A stretch of 52,311 nt of DNA. Source: JAFDVJ01 sp964487505. Its GTDB lineage: Bacteria > Acidobacteriota > Blastocatellia > Pyrinomonadales > Pyrinomonadaceae. Shown piece by piece: positions 17,149-24,726 of the stretch. The DNA is taken from positions 1-52,311 of the forward strand of contig CAZARD010000017.1 of assembly GCA_964487505.1 (NCBI GenBank), given 5' to 3'. Within the stretch, counting starts at the first letter, position 1. The number at the start of each line of letters is the position of its first letter. The notes under the pieces were generated by a model. That model saw nothing but the letters and a program-made list of their open reading frames with translations. It was not told where the DNA came from and did no database searches. Position numbers and translations under genes: made by a program.

Positions 17149-17195
17149 AAAGTGCAAGGAATTGTCACAGTCTGGCTGACAATTCATTGCACTTT
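17149..17195. promoter_or_regulatory. long inverted repeat upstream of the pilin gene
   Basis: Arms 17149-17167 and 17177-17195 (19 bp each, core GTGCAAGGAATTGTCA against TGACAATTCATTGCAC) are complementary except for one position, around a 9-bp spacer CAGTCTGGC. It starts 35 bp upstream of the pilin ATG. It may be an operator for a dimeric regulator, such as the NtrC-type protein at 1-560, or a leader hairpin. T-runs on both flanks also allow a bidirectional terminator reading. Confidence 0.65.
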
Positions 17196-17414
17196 TATGC
17201 GGCGGGCCATTGAACGGCGGGACATATCCATCGTGTTTGTTTCGTTTTGACGCCGTTCGGCGTCTTTCTGTCAAATCCGACGGCAAAGTTCGTGCCAATC
17301 TCGCAGTCCGAAACAAAATAATGTCGGGTGACTACTTGTCAGTTATCTGCAATTTCATTAACCTTTTGGTTTGGCCTTTCGGCGCTGTGTAGTCTTTGAC
17401 GGGGAGAATTTGGT

Positions 17415-18164
17415 TTGACTCTATTGCTTGAAGGAAAACGAGCCTTCGTTTCTGGAGGAACTCGCGGGATCGGGGCAGCGATCTGCGACGTCTTTGCCCG
17501 TGAGGGGGCGGACGTGGCTTTCAATTACCATTCGAGTGAAGATCTTGCGGCCGAGGTTTGCCGCAAGATCGAATCGTACGGACGCCGCGCTTTGAGCTTC
17601 AAGGTTTCCGTGACCGACCGGTTCGGAATGAAGCATGTCGCGCGCGAGATCCTGGAAAAATGGGGGCCGATCAATCTTCTGGTAAACAACGCGGCGGTCA
17701 ACAAAGCCGATAATTTCGCGACGACGACCGACCGTTCCTGGGACTGGGTCGTTGATACGAATGTCAACAGCCTTTTCGCGGTCACAAAGCCTTTTTACAA
17801 ACAGATGATCCGCGAACGTTCCGGATCGATCTTGAACGTGACTTCGGTCGGGGCGATCAGATCGTTGCCGACCTCGGTCCATTATGCGACCTCGAAAGCG
17901 GCGATGATCGGTTTCACGAAGTGCCTCTCGCGCGAAGCGGCGAATTTCGGCATCACGGTCAACGCGATCGCCGCCGGGATCTTCGATACCGACCTCGGTC
18001 AGACGCTTCCTCCGCGTTTGCTCCAGATGCACGATTTTTGGGTTTCGAAGGGACGTCTCGGAAAGCCGGAAGAACTAGCGGAGTTTGCGGCGTTTCTGAT
18101 CAGCGACCGGAACTCGTTTATGAACGGAGAGATCGTGATCGTCGACGGCGGCGCCGTCACGTGA
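17415..18164 (+). CDS. SDR-family oxidoreductase (FabG-like 3-oxoacyl-ACP reductase)
   Basis: A 249-aa classical short-chain dehydrogenase. It has the cofactor loop GGTRGIGAAI, NNAAVN, the catalytic Ser in NVTSVGAI, and YATSK (Tyr/Lys), with a C-terminal NSFMNGEIVIVDGG that is typical of FabG. It likely reduces a 3-oxoacyl thioester or a related ketone with NAD(P)H in the cytoplasm. The start is a TTG at 17415, supported by GGGGAGAA at 17401-17408, seven bases upstream, and by the correct distance to the GxxxGxG loop. No fatty-acid-synthesis neighbours, so the exact substrate is open. Confidence 0.88.
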   Translation: MTLLLEGKRAFVSGGTRGIGAAICDVFAREGADVAFNYHSSEDLAAEVCRKIESYGRRALSFKVSVTDRFGMKHVAREILEKWGPINLLVNNAAVNKADNFATTTDRSWDWVVDTNVNSLFAVTKPFYKQMIRERSGSILNVTSVGAIRSLPTSVHYATSKAAMIGFTKCLSREAANFGITVNAIAAGIFDTDLGQTLPPRLLQMHDFWVSKGRLGKPEELAEFAAFLISDRNSFMNGEIVIVDGGAVT

Positions 18165-18222
18165 TCGCTTTTGACTGCGACGGTCGGGTTTGCTACGGTC
18201 GTCATTAGGAGAATCTCAAATT

Positions 18223-18657
18223 ATGGCACGAGCTGAATTGGTCGACTATCTCAATGTCGCGCTGTCCTACGAACTGGCCGGCGTGATCCAATATATGCAG
18301 CACAGCTTTTTGGTCACGGGCGAAGACCGCGAGGTTTTCAAGGCCTTCTTTCGCGCACAGGCGAACGAAGCGCATCTCCACGCGGAGATCCTCGGCGACA
18401 AGATCGTCGCGCTCGGCGGCGTGCCGACGGTCGAGCCGGCGATCATCCGGCAATCGGACGAACTTTTGGAGATGCTGAACCAGAGCCTGCAGCTCGAACG
18501 CGAGGCGATGGCCGGATATATGAAGGCCTGGGCGGCGTGCGACGAGATCGATCTGCCGCAGAAGTTCTGGATCGAAGGTCAGATCGCCGACGAACAGATG
18601 CATATCGAAGAGCTTGAGAAACTCACCCGCGAGCGGCAGGCACGAGCGGCCCGTTGA
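18223..18657 (+). CDS. bacterioferritin-like ferritin-family protein
   Basis: A 144-aa four-helix protein resembling bacterioferritins. Ferroxidase-type residues are visible: Glu in SYELAGVIQYM, the ExxH in NEAHLHAE, a Glu in QLEREAMAGYM and ExxH-like DEQMHIEE in the last helix. This is the diiron site pattern used to oxidise and store iron. AGGAGA at 18207-18212 precedes the ATG by ten bases. A strong intrinsic terminator follows at 18674. It is 58 bp downstream of the SDR gene and may be expressed with it. Confidence 0.88.
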   Translation: MARAELVDYLNVALSYELAGVIQYMQHSFLVTGEDREVFKAFFRAQANEAHLHAEILGDKIVALGGVPTVEPAIIRQSDELLEMLNQSLQLEREAMAGYMKAWAACDEIDLPQKFWIEGQIADEQMHIEELEKLTRERQARAAR

Positions 18658-18673
18658 GGCATTCCAACAGACG

Positions 18674-18717
18674 AAAATGCCCCGCGGCCAAGGTCGGCTG
18701 CGGGGCATTTTGTTTTT
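18674..18717 (+). terminator. Rho-independent terminator after the bacterioferritin-like gene
   Basis: The arms AAAATGCCCCGC (18674-18685) and GCGGGGCATTTT (18700-18711) are perfect 12-bp reverse complements around a 14-base loop, followed by GTTTTT. It lies 16 bp after the stop of the ferritin-family gene and just before the end of the convergent DUF2911 gene. Confidence 0.9.
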
Positions 18718-18728
18718 GGCGCCGGCGG

Positions 18729-19610
18729 CTACTTCTTCGCCTTCCATTCGGCAAGCGTCTTCTCGAATCCGGTCGTGTTCGCCGGCGGAGTCGCGGCCTT
18801 GCCGACCGCTACGGCTCGTTCGCCGGTCTCGATGGCTTCGGCAGTCCGGCCGAGTTCGGCAAGGATCCGGGCCTTCGCCGAGAGGTTTGCGAACGTCTCG
18901 CGCGTCTTGATCGACGCTTCAAGCCAGTTCAGGACCTCAGGGTAGGCAGCCGTCATCTTCTTTCCGAGAACGAAGTTCGCCATTTGCGCCGGTTCTGTCG
19001 TCATCCTCCGGCGCATTTCGCCGACCATGCGCGAATTGACGTCGCCGATGTCGATCGTGAACGGAACCGCGATCTTCTCCCAGCGAATCGAGACTGCGGC
19101 CGTAGTCGCCGTCACGTCGTCGATCGTGATCGTCATCGTCTCGTACATTCCGCCGGAGACAGGTTTTGCCTTGACGCGAAGCGCATCGTCCTTTGCTTCA
19201 TATCGGAAGCTGCCCCATTGATTCCAGGTCTTGTTGAAAATGATCGTCCATTCGTCAACGCCGGGGATGGTGAAGAGCGCGTATTTTCCCTTCGGCAACT
19301 TCTGGCCGCTGATCGTCAGGTCGGCAGACGTCTCGAAGACCGTCGCGTCATTGGCGCCGGTTCGCCAGACCTGCCCGTTCGGCACCAGACAATCGTACGT
19401 GACGCCGCCTTTCGGGATGACATCGGCCGACGTGCATCCCCAAAGGACACGACCCTTGGAATTCGGGCGCGAGTAAACGATCGAGATCTTTGCATCGCCG
19501 ACCGTCTGGCTGATCTCCTGTTTCGTGCTCTCAGGCGGCAGCGAAAGCTGGCCAAAGGCGGCGGCCGCGAAAAGACTCACGGCAATCATCGAATAAAATA
19601 CTTTCGTCAT
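18729..19610 (-). CDS. exported DUF2911-domain protein
   Basis: A 293-aa protein with a signal peptide (MTKVFYSMIAVSLFAAAAFGQ). The DUF2911 core carries QTVGDAKISIVYSRPNSKGR, VWRTGANDATVFE, and KYALFTIPGVDEWTIIFN. The C-terminal part looks like a short helical (TPR-like) tail. Such proteins are common and exported in Acidobacteriota and Bacteroidota, with unknown role. The conserved start is at 19610; a longer in-frame extension to 20078 lies over the upstream gene and is spurious. It follows the SRPBCC gene by 2 bp, so the two form an operon. Confidence 0.9.
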   Translation of the reverse strand: MTKVFYSMIAVSLFAAAAFGQLSLPPESTKQEISQTVGDAKISIVYSRPNSKGRVLWGCTSADVIPKGGVTYDCLVPNGQVWRTGANDATVFETSADLTISGQKLPKGKYALFTIPGVDEWTIIFNKTWNQWGSFRYEAKDDALRVKAKPVSGGMYETMTITIDDVTATTAAVSIRWEKIAVPFTIDIGDVNSRMVGEMRRRMTTEPAQMANFVLGKKMTAAYPEVLNWLEASIKTRETFANLSAKARILAELGRTAEAIETGERAVAVGKAATPPANTTGFEKTLAEWKAKK

Positions 19611-19612
19611 AA

Positions 19613-20098
19613 TCACTTCTCTAATTTCTCCTTTGCCTTGTTGATGAACAGCCGGATCATGCCGGCGATATGCTTCGTCATTTCGTTGCTTATCATTGAT
19701 TCGCCCGCGACGCCGGCGAGCAAATGAAGTTCTTTCGCCGAGCGTCGCCTGAGTTCCACCATCTGAAGATAATTGACAAGCGTCAGACCCGGGCGCCTTT
19801 CCAGAAAATCCGCCGAATAGCGCAGGAAATTCTGAGTTTCGGCCGATACCGGCATCCATTCGATGCGTTCCGGCGAGTCTTCCGAGAGCGTAACCGCGAA
19901 ACGCTGCGAGAAATCGCCGATGAAAGGAACCTGGACGGCTATCTTCCAATGATGGGTCCCTCGCGCGTCGGCGAAGATGCTCTCGACGCCCGGCATCAGC
20001 TCGACGAAATTTCGCACGTCCGCGAAGAACCGGCGGACCTCGTCGAGGCCGGAACGGACTTCGATTGTGTCGACGCACCTTGCGCGGATCGTGAACAT
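19613..20098 (-). CDS. SRPBCC-fold (START-like/polyketide cyclase-like) protein
   Basis: A 161-aa protein. Its pattern (DTIEVRSGLDEVRRFFADVRNFVELMPGVESI, then strands with WKIAVQVPFIGDF and a C-terminal amphipathic helix) is that of the SRPBCC/DUF1997 ligand-binding fold. No catalytic motif is visible and the ligand is unknown. The gene is first in a two-gene unit with the DUF2911 gene, whose start comes 2 bp after this stop. Upstream, the pilT gene is transcribed divergently. Confidence 0.75.
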   Translation of the reverse strand: MFTIRARCVDTIEVRSGLDEVRRFFADVRNFVELMPGVESIFADARGTHHWKIAVQVPFIGDFSQRFAVTLSEDSPERIEWMPVSAETQNFLRYSADFLERRPGLTLVNYLQMVELRRRSAKELHLLAGVAGESMISNEMTKHIAGMIRLFINKAKEKLEK

Positions 20099-20210
20099 CT
20101 CGGTAGTTGCTCGACGGGTCCCTTGTCGAACCCGCGTACAGCCTTCAGACGGATTAACGTAGCTCGATTGTATGAACCCGCATCGCGGCGCGTCAAACGG
20201 GAAAAAATCA

Positions 20211-20238
20211 TTGACGCGTTAAACCCTTAACGTATAAA
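20211..20238 (+). promoter_or_regulatory. sigma70-type promoter of pilT with an operator-like dyad in the spacer
   Basis: TTGACG (20211-20216), a 16-bp spacer and TATAAA (20233-20238). The spacer is itself a perfect dyad, CGTTAA-ACCC-TTAACG (20217-20232). The -10 lies about 70 bp upstream of the pilT ATG. The dyad between the two boxes would be well placed for a repressor; no regulator is identified. Confidence 0.7.
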
Positions 20239-20309
20239 ATTTAGAACGGATATCGAACTATTTCGCTTCTTCCAGGGCATTTCTCAAGACCCCGTTCGGA
20301 AAAACACCT

Positions 20310-21464
20310 ATGTCGAGCAGAATTGACGATCTTTTGCGGATGACTGTTAGCTTCGGTGCCTCGGACCTGCACCTGCGGGCCGGCGCGTGCCCGGTCATCC
20401 GTGTGAACGGGGAATTGCGTCCGTTGAGCGGCGTTGAGCGGTTGGGACAGGAAGAAACGCTCGAGATGGCGTTCTCGATGATGTCGAACCGTCAAAAGCA
20501 GCATTTCAAGGAGGCTTACGAGGTCGACATCGGCTACGGCATTTCGGGACTCGGACGGTTTCGCGTGAACATCTTTCAACAGCGCGGATCCATCGGACTC
20601 GTGGCGCGCGTCATCTCGGACACGATCAAGAACTTCAACGAACTCGGGCTTCCGCCTATCCTGAACAAGATTTCCGAGGAGCACCGTGGGTTGATTCTGG
20701 TGACCGGAACGACCGGATCTGGAAAGTCGACGTCTCTCGCAGCGGTCGTGGATCACATCAACCAGAGCCGGAATTGCCACATCGTGACGATCGAGGACCC
20801 CATCGAATTCCTTCACAAAGACAAGAAATCGTTCGTCACTCAGCGTGAGGTCGATGTTGACACCCGCAACTTCGCAGAGGCATTGCGCGGTTCGCTGCGG
20901 CAGGACCCGGACGTGATCCTCGTTGGTGAAATGCGCGATCTCGAGACGATCGAAACGGCGCTCGTCGCCGCCGAGACCGGCCATCTCGTGCTCTCGACGC
21001 TTCATACGCTGGACGCGTCGGAAACGCTCGTGCGAATCATTTCCGCGTTTCCTCCGTACCAGCAGAAGTCGATCCGCATTCAACTCGCGGGGTTGCTGAA
21101 GGCGGTCATTTCCCAACGCCTGATGAAATCGGCCCGCGGAAATTCGCGGGTACCGGCGGTCGAGGTGCTGATCTCGACGCCGCTGATCCGCGATTATATT
21201 CTCCACGAGGAAAAAACCTCGTCGATTCGCGACGCGATCGCGGCCGGCACGTCGCAGTACGGGATGCAGACGTTCGACCAATCGCTTTTCTATCTTTATC
21301 AGTCCGGCCTGATCTCGCTCGAAGAGGCCCTGCACGGTTCGACGAACCCGGATGAATTCCGTCTCCGGCTGGCCGGAATCCAGAACACGGCGGCGATCGC
21401 CAAAGAGGAGATGGAGCGTTCGAGCGGCGTCAATGTCATAAGCGACATCATCACGCGGATGTGA
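20310..21464 (+). CDS. pilT: type IV pilus retraction ATPase PilT
   Basis: A 384-aa secretion/motility ATPase. It starts with IDDLLRMTVSFGASDLHLRAG and PVIRVNGELRPL, has Walker A GTTGSGKST at 133-141, the Asp box ITIEDPIEF, the Walker B region LVGEMRDLETIETAL, and the His box TGHLVLSTLHT. It is the hexameric cytoplasmic motor that disassembles the pilus. Length (usual 340-390) and start are normal; the usual AIRNLIRE box is degenerate (SSIRDAIAAGTSQYGMQTF). It is monocistronic here, with a promoter-like element at 20211-20238. Its pilus partners in this window are the pilin gene and the PilS/PilR-like pair. Confidence 0.95.
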   Translation: MSSRIDDLLRMTVSFGASDLHLRAGACPVIRVNGELRPLSGVERLGQEETLEMAFSMMSNRQKQHFKEAYEVDIGYGISGLGRFRVNIFQQRGSIGLVARVISDTIKNFNELGLPPILNKISEEHRGLILVTGTTGSGKSTSLAAVVDHINQSRNCHIVTIEDPIEFLHKDKKSFVTQREVDVDTRNFAEALRGSLRQDPDVILVGEMRDLETIETALVAAETGHLVLSTLHTLDASETLVRIISAFPPYQQKSIRIQLAGLLKAVISQRLMKSARGNSRVPAVEVLISTPLIRDYILHEEKTSSIRDAIAAGTSQYGMQTFDQSLFYLYQSGLISLEEALHGSTNPDEFRLRLAGIQNTAAIAKEEMERSSGVNVISDIITRM

Positions 21465-21531
21465 GCGTCTTCGGGGAATCGGTTCGCGCGGTCCGAAATC
21501 CCCGGAAATCGTTCAAAATCGTGCCTTTGTC

Positions 21532-21561
21532 TTGACAGGCGGGCGTATTCGCCTGTAAATT
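21532..21561 (+). promoter_or_regulatory. candidate promoter with inverted repeat ACAGGCG/CGCCTGT
   Basis: TTGACA (21532-21537) with TAAATT (21556-21561), 18-bp spacer. The dyad ACAGGCG (21535-21541) and CGCCTGT (21550-21556) overlaps both boxes, so binding would block RNA polymerase. Alternatively it is a weak pilT terminator. Confidence 0.5.
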
Positions 21562-21672
21562 TAAGTTTTGTTTGATCAAAGGTGCGAGTGTGGAATTGAA
21601 GCAGACCGGGTTGTCCTTGTTTCTCTCTCTTTCTCTCAAGTTCCAAAAGAATTTTCGATCAGATCGATCGTC

Positions 21673-21701
21673 TTTCCAACCGCACCGTAAAGGGCTATAA
21701 T
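21673..21701 (+). promoter_or_regulatory. candidate sigma70 promoter of rpsA
   Basis: Consensus -10 TATAAT at 21696-21701 with a poorer -35 TTTCCA at 21673-21678 and 17-bp spacer, about 100 bp upstream of the rpsA start. The consensus -10 is the main evidence. Confidence 0.6.
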
Positions 21702-21803
21702 TGTCAGACCCGCTCTGTCAATTGTGCACGACCCGATCAGGCGAATGCGGGGCGCGCTTTAAGACAAGTAGCTTTATCGATAAGGAAACTAACAGAAACA
21801 TAA

Positions 21804-23849
21804 ATGTCAAACGAGGTTATTAACGAAGCTGAGGAAACTGCGGTCGAGACTTCCTCGGCTCCGAAGGTTGAAGAAACCATGGCTTCCGCCGAGACTGCGG
21901 CGGATGAGACGTCGACCGACAATCATATGTCGGCGGAAGAGGATTTCGGCTCCATTCTCGAGAAATTCGAGCAGGACCAGGTTGTCGTGCATCCGGGCGA
22001 GGTCGTGACCGGCAAGGTCATCGGCGTTTCCGAGCACGGCGTCGTCGTCGATTTCGGCTACAAGGCCGAAGGCGTCGCGCCGATCGAGGAATTCACCGCG
22101 CCGAACGGCGAGATCACCGTCAAGACGGGCGATGCGGTCGAGGTCGTCATCAAGGCGATACCGTCGGGCGACGCGCCGCCGGTGTTGTCGTTCAACGACG
22201 CGATCCGTCGCAAGACCTGGGAAGAGATCGAAAAGGCCTTTAAGGACGGCACGCCGATCAAGGGCGTCGTCACCGAGAAAACGAAGGGCGGACTCAACGT
22301 CAACATCAGCGGCATCGAAGCATTCATGCCCGGCTCGCTCGTCGACTCGCGTCCGGTTTCGAATCTCGAGTCCTACAGAGGACAGGAAATCGAAGCTGTC
22401 GTCATCAAGTTCAGCCGCAAGAAAAATAACATCGTTTTGTCGCGCAAGGCCTTGACCGATGAGGTGATCGGCGCGCAGAAGGCGGAAACGCTCGCGAAGC
22501 TCGAACCCGGCTTCGTTGTCGAGGGAGTCATCAAGAACTTGACCGATTACGGCGCGTTCGTCGACATCGGCGGCATCGACGGGCTTCTGCACGTTACCGA
22601 CATGTCGTGGGGGCGGCTTCAGAATCCGTCCGACATGTTCAAGGTCGGTGATCAGATCCAGGTCAAGGTGCTGAAGCTCGACAAGGCGAAGGAAAAGGTC
22701 TCGCTCGGCTTCAAGCAGCTCCAGCCGGATCCGTGGTCGGCGGTTGTCGAACTTTACCCTGTCGGGGCGCGCATCAAGGGCAGGATCTCGAGCGTTACCG
22801 AATACGGCGCGTTCGTCGAACTCGAGCCCGGGGTTGAAGGTTTGGTACATGTTTCGGAGATGTCTTGGTCGAAGCGCGCGCGCAGCCCGAAGACATTCCT
22901 GAAATCGGGCGACGAGGTTGAAGTTCAGGTGCTTGGCGTCGACACCGACGACCGCCGCATCAGCCTTGGCATGCGTCAACTGCTCCCGAACCCGTGGGAG
23001 AACGCTGCGGCGCTGTACCGCGTCGGCACGACCGTAACCGGAAGCGTCCGCAATCTGACCGATTTCGGCGCGTTCATCGAACTCGAGGAGGGCATCGACG
23101 GTCTTGTCCATATCTCGGACATTTCGCGTTCGAAGAAGATCAAGCACCCGAAGGAAGTTCTGAAAAAGGGCCAGGAAGTCCAGGCGGTCGTCACCAGCCT
23201 GGATGTCAATGCCCAGAAGATGTCGCTCTCGATCAAGGAGCTCGTTCCGAGCGCTTGGGATTCGTTCGTTTCGAAGCATCGCACGGGAGATACCGTTAAG
23301 GGCAAGATCTCACGGTTCGCCGGCTTCGGAATATTCGTCGAGCTTGAAGAGGATCTCGAAGGATTGTGCCACATATCTGAACTTTCCGACGAGCGCATCG
23401 AGAATCCCGAGAAGATCTTCAGCATCGGTCAGGAACTTGATTTCAAGATCCTCCGCATCGAGCACGACAATCAGAAGATCGGGCTGTCGCATCGCGCCGT
23501 CGGCAAGGATGACGAGCCGATAGTCGATTATAAGAGCTACACCACCGAAGCAAAGGGCGGTATGGCCTCGCTTGCGGAACTTGCTAATCTGAAGTTCACG
23601 CCAAAGACAGAGGAGCCTAAGGTCGAAGCCGCAAAGGCGCCGGAACCGGCGCCGGCTGCGGAACCGGCGGCCGAAGTCGAGAAGAAGGCCGAAGAAGCGG
23701 AGCCGGTGGTTGAGGCCGCAGCCGAGGAATCGGAGACGGTCGTCGAAACCGCCGCCGCGGAGCCGGCGGTCTCCGAGCCGGCAACCGAGGCTTCAGCCGA
23801 ATCGGCCGGGGCATCGGACGGGGTCGCGGATGCCGAGGCCGCATCCTAG
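21804..23849 (+). CDS. rpsA: 30S ribosomal protein S1
   Basis: A 681-aa S1 protein. After an acidic Thr/Ser/Glu-rich N-terminus (residues 1-50) come six S1 OB-fold repeats; repeats three to six each show GAFVDIGG/GAFVELEPG-like cores and HVSEMSW/HISDIS ends (for example at about 240-260 and 330-350). The Ala/Glu/Pro-rich tail from about 610 is low complexity. S1 binds mRNA leaders and helps place structured or weak-Shine-Dalgarno messages on the ribosome. The ATG at 21804 is supported by the start of the acidic region; its own Shine-Dalgarno is poor, as is usual for rpsA. The HU gene follows after 74 bp. Confidence 0.96.
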   Translation: MSNEVINEAEETAVETSSAPKVEETMASAETAADETSTDNHMSAEEDFGSILEKFEQDQVVVHPGEVVTGKVIGVSEHGVVVDFGYKAEGVAPIEEFTAPNGEITVKTGDAVEVVIKAIPSGDAPPVLSFNDAIRRKTWEEIEKAFKDGTPIKGVVTEKTKGGLNVNISGIEAFMPGSLVDSRPVSNLESYRGQEIEAVVIKFSRKKNNIVLSRKALTDEVIGAQKAETLAKLEPGFVVEGVIKNLTDYGAFVDIGGIDGLLHVTDMSWGRLQNPSDMFKVGDQIQVKVLKLDKAKEKVSLGFKQLQPDPWSAVVELYPVGARIKGRISSVTEYGAFVELEPGVEGLVHVSEMSWSKRARSPKTFLKSGDEVEVQVLGVDTDDRRISLGMRQLLPNPWENAAALYRVGTTVTGSVRNLTDFGAFIELEEGIDGLVHISDISRSKKIKHPKEVLKKGQEVQAVVTSLDVNAQKMSLSIKELVPSAWDSFVSKHRTGDTVKGKISRFAGFGIFVELEEDLEGLCHISELSDERIENPEKIFSIGQELDFKILRIEHDNQKIGLSHRAVGKDDEPIVDYKSYTTEAKGGMASLAELANLKFTPKTEEPKVEAAKAPEPAPAAEPAAEVEKKAEEAEPVVEAAAEESETVVETAAAEPAVSEPATEASAESAGASDGVADAEAAS

Positions 23850-23923
23850 TCTTCGGGGGCGGGGCGCTCGAAAAAGGAGTTCTTGACGATTTACTCATTT
23901 TGGGATCCTGATAGGAGAGGAAC

Positions 23924-24205
23924 ATGACGAAGGCTGACTTGGTTGAGAGAGTCGCACGCGAAGCGGAGTTGACAAAGAAAGACGCGGAGCAACTCGTCGA
24001 GATTGTTTTTGAGAGCATCATCGATTCTCTCAACGAAGGCGAGAAGATCGAGCTTCGCGGATTTGGAAGCTTTCGCGTCCGGCAACGCAACGAACGCAAC
24101 GGCCGAAATCCGAAAACCGGAGCGGCCGTGAACATCCCTGCCAAACGGGTCGCGTACTTCAAGCCCGGAAAAGAACTCAAGGAGCTCATCAACAAGGGGA
24201 AATAG
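23924..24205 (+). CDS. HU/IHF-family DNA-binding protein
   Basis: A 93-aa nucleoid protein of normal length. It starts MTKADLVERVAREAELTKKDAEQLVE, has the GEKIELRGFGSFRVRQR strand pair and the arm RNGRNPKTGAAVNIPAKRVAYFKPGKELK with the conserved Pro. The GRNPKTG arm and the position after rpsA (as in rpsA-ihfB of many bacteria) suggest an IHF-beta-like subunit, but HU cannot be excluded. A strong AGGAGAGG Shine-Dalgarno (23913-23920) and a TTGACG box at 23883 precede it. The HIT gene starts 12 bp after its stop. Confidence 0.93.
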   Translation: MTKADLVERVAREAELTKKDAEQLVEIVFESIIDSLNEGEKIELRGFGSFRVRQRNERNGRNPKTGAAVNIPAKRVAYFKPGKELKELINKGK

Positions 24206-24217
24206 AGGTTTTGCTCC

Positions 24218-24712
24218 GTGGATCTATTATGGAGCCCTTGGCGTTACGACTACATCACGGGCGGGGCAACGAATGATCTGAGCAGTGCCGGCGGATGTGT
24301 ATTCTGCCGGATTCTCGAAAGCTCGGCCAGCGACGGGGAGCGGTACATCCTTTGTCGGGCCGAGCATAACTTTATTATCCTCAATATTTATCCGTACATA
24401 ACCGGGCATCTGATGGTCGTCCCGTACGCGCATCTGGCAAACCTGGACGATCTGGACACCGTCGTGTCGAACGAACTGACCGACCTCACGAAAAGATGCC
24501 AGACCGTACTTCGCGAGGTCTATTCGCCGGAAGGCTTCAACATCGGCATCAACGTCGGCAAAGCCGCGGGGGCGGGCGTGGCCGGTCACCTGCACCAACA
24601 TATTCTGCCGCGCTGGACGGGAGATTCGAATTTTATGACGGCGGTTGGCCAGACACGGACGATACCGGAAGCGCTCGACGTGACCTATCAAAAGCTGGTC
24701 CGCTATTTCTGA
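24218..24712 (+). CDS. HIT-family nucleotide hydrolase/transferase
   Basis: A 164-aa histidine-triad protein. It carries GCVFCRIL (a zinc-like Cys pair), NIYPYITGHLMVVPYAH and the catalytic HLHQHILPRW near the C-terminus. It resembles the Ap4A phosphorylase-like HIT family of bacteria and probably cleaves dinucleoside or adenylyl compounds. The start is a GTG at 24218, 12 bp after the HU stop. The LexA-like gene follows after 14 bp, so HU-HIT-lexA-like may be one transcript. Confidence 0.88.
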   Translation: MDLLWSPWRYDYITGGATNDLSSAGGCVFCRILESSASDGERYILCRAEHNFIILNIYPYITGHLMVVPYAHLANLDDLDTVVSNELTDLTKRCQTVLREVYSPEGFNIGINVGKAAGAGVAGHLHQHILPRWTGDSNFMTAVGQTRTIPEALDVTYQKLVRYF

Positions 24713-24726
24713 TCCGACTTTCCTCG

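Larger units (their letters stand above)
21465..21803 (+). other. intergenic stretch, 339 bp, with the rpsA promoters and leader
   Basis: Between pilT and rpsA. It contains two promoter-like elements (21532-21561 and 21673-21701, described separately) and an untranslated leader of about 95 nt that ends with AAGGA at 21782-21786, unusually far (17 bp) from the rpsA ATG. No gene is seen. Confidence 0.75.

Noticed and set aside
17249..17264. Small hairpin GACGCC-GTTC-GGCGTC with TTTCT behind it
   Set aside because: No plus-strand gene ends upstream of it (the pilin gene reads away), so a terminator role is not supported; it may be part of the SDR leader.
18729..20078. A DUF2911 protein extended by 156 residues at its N-terminus
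   Set aside because: The extra part is an out-of-frame reading of the SRPBCC gene. The signal peptide at 19610 gives the natural start.
21807..23279. A 490-codon minus-strand frame opposite rpsA
   Set aside because: Same reason: no motif and complete overlap with a clear S1 protein.
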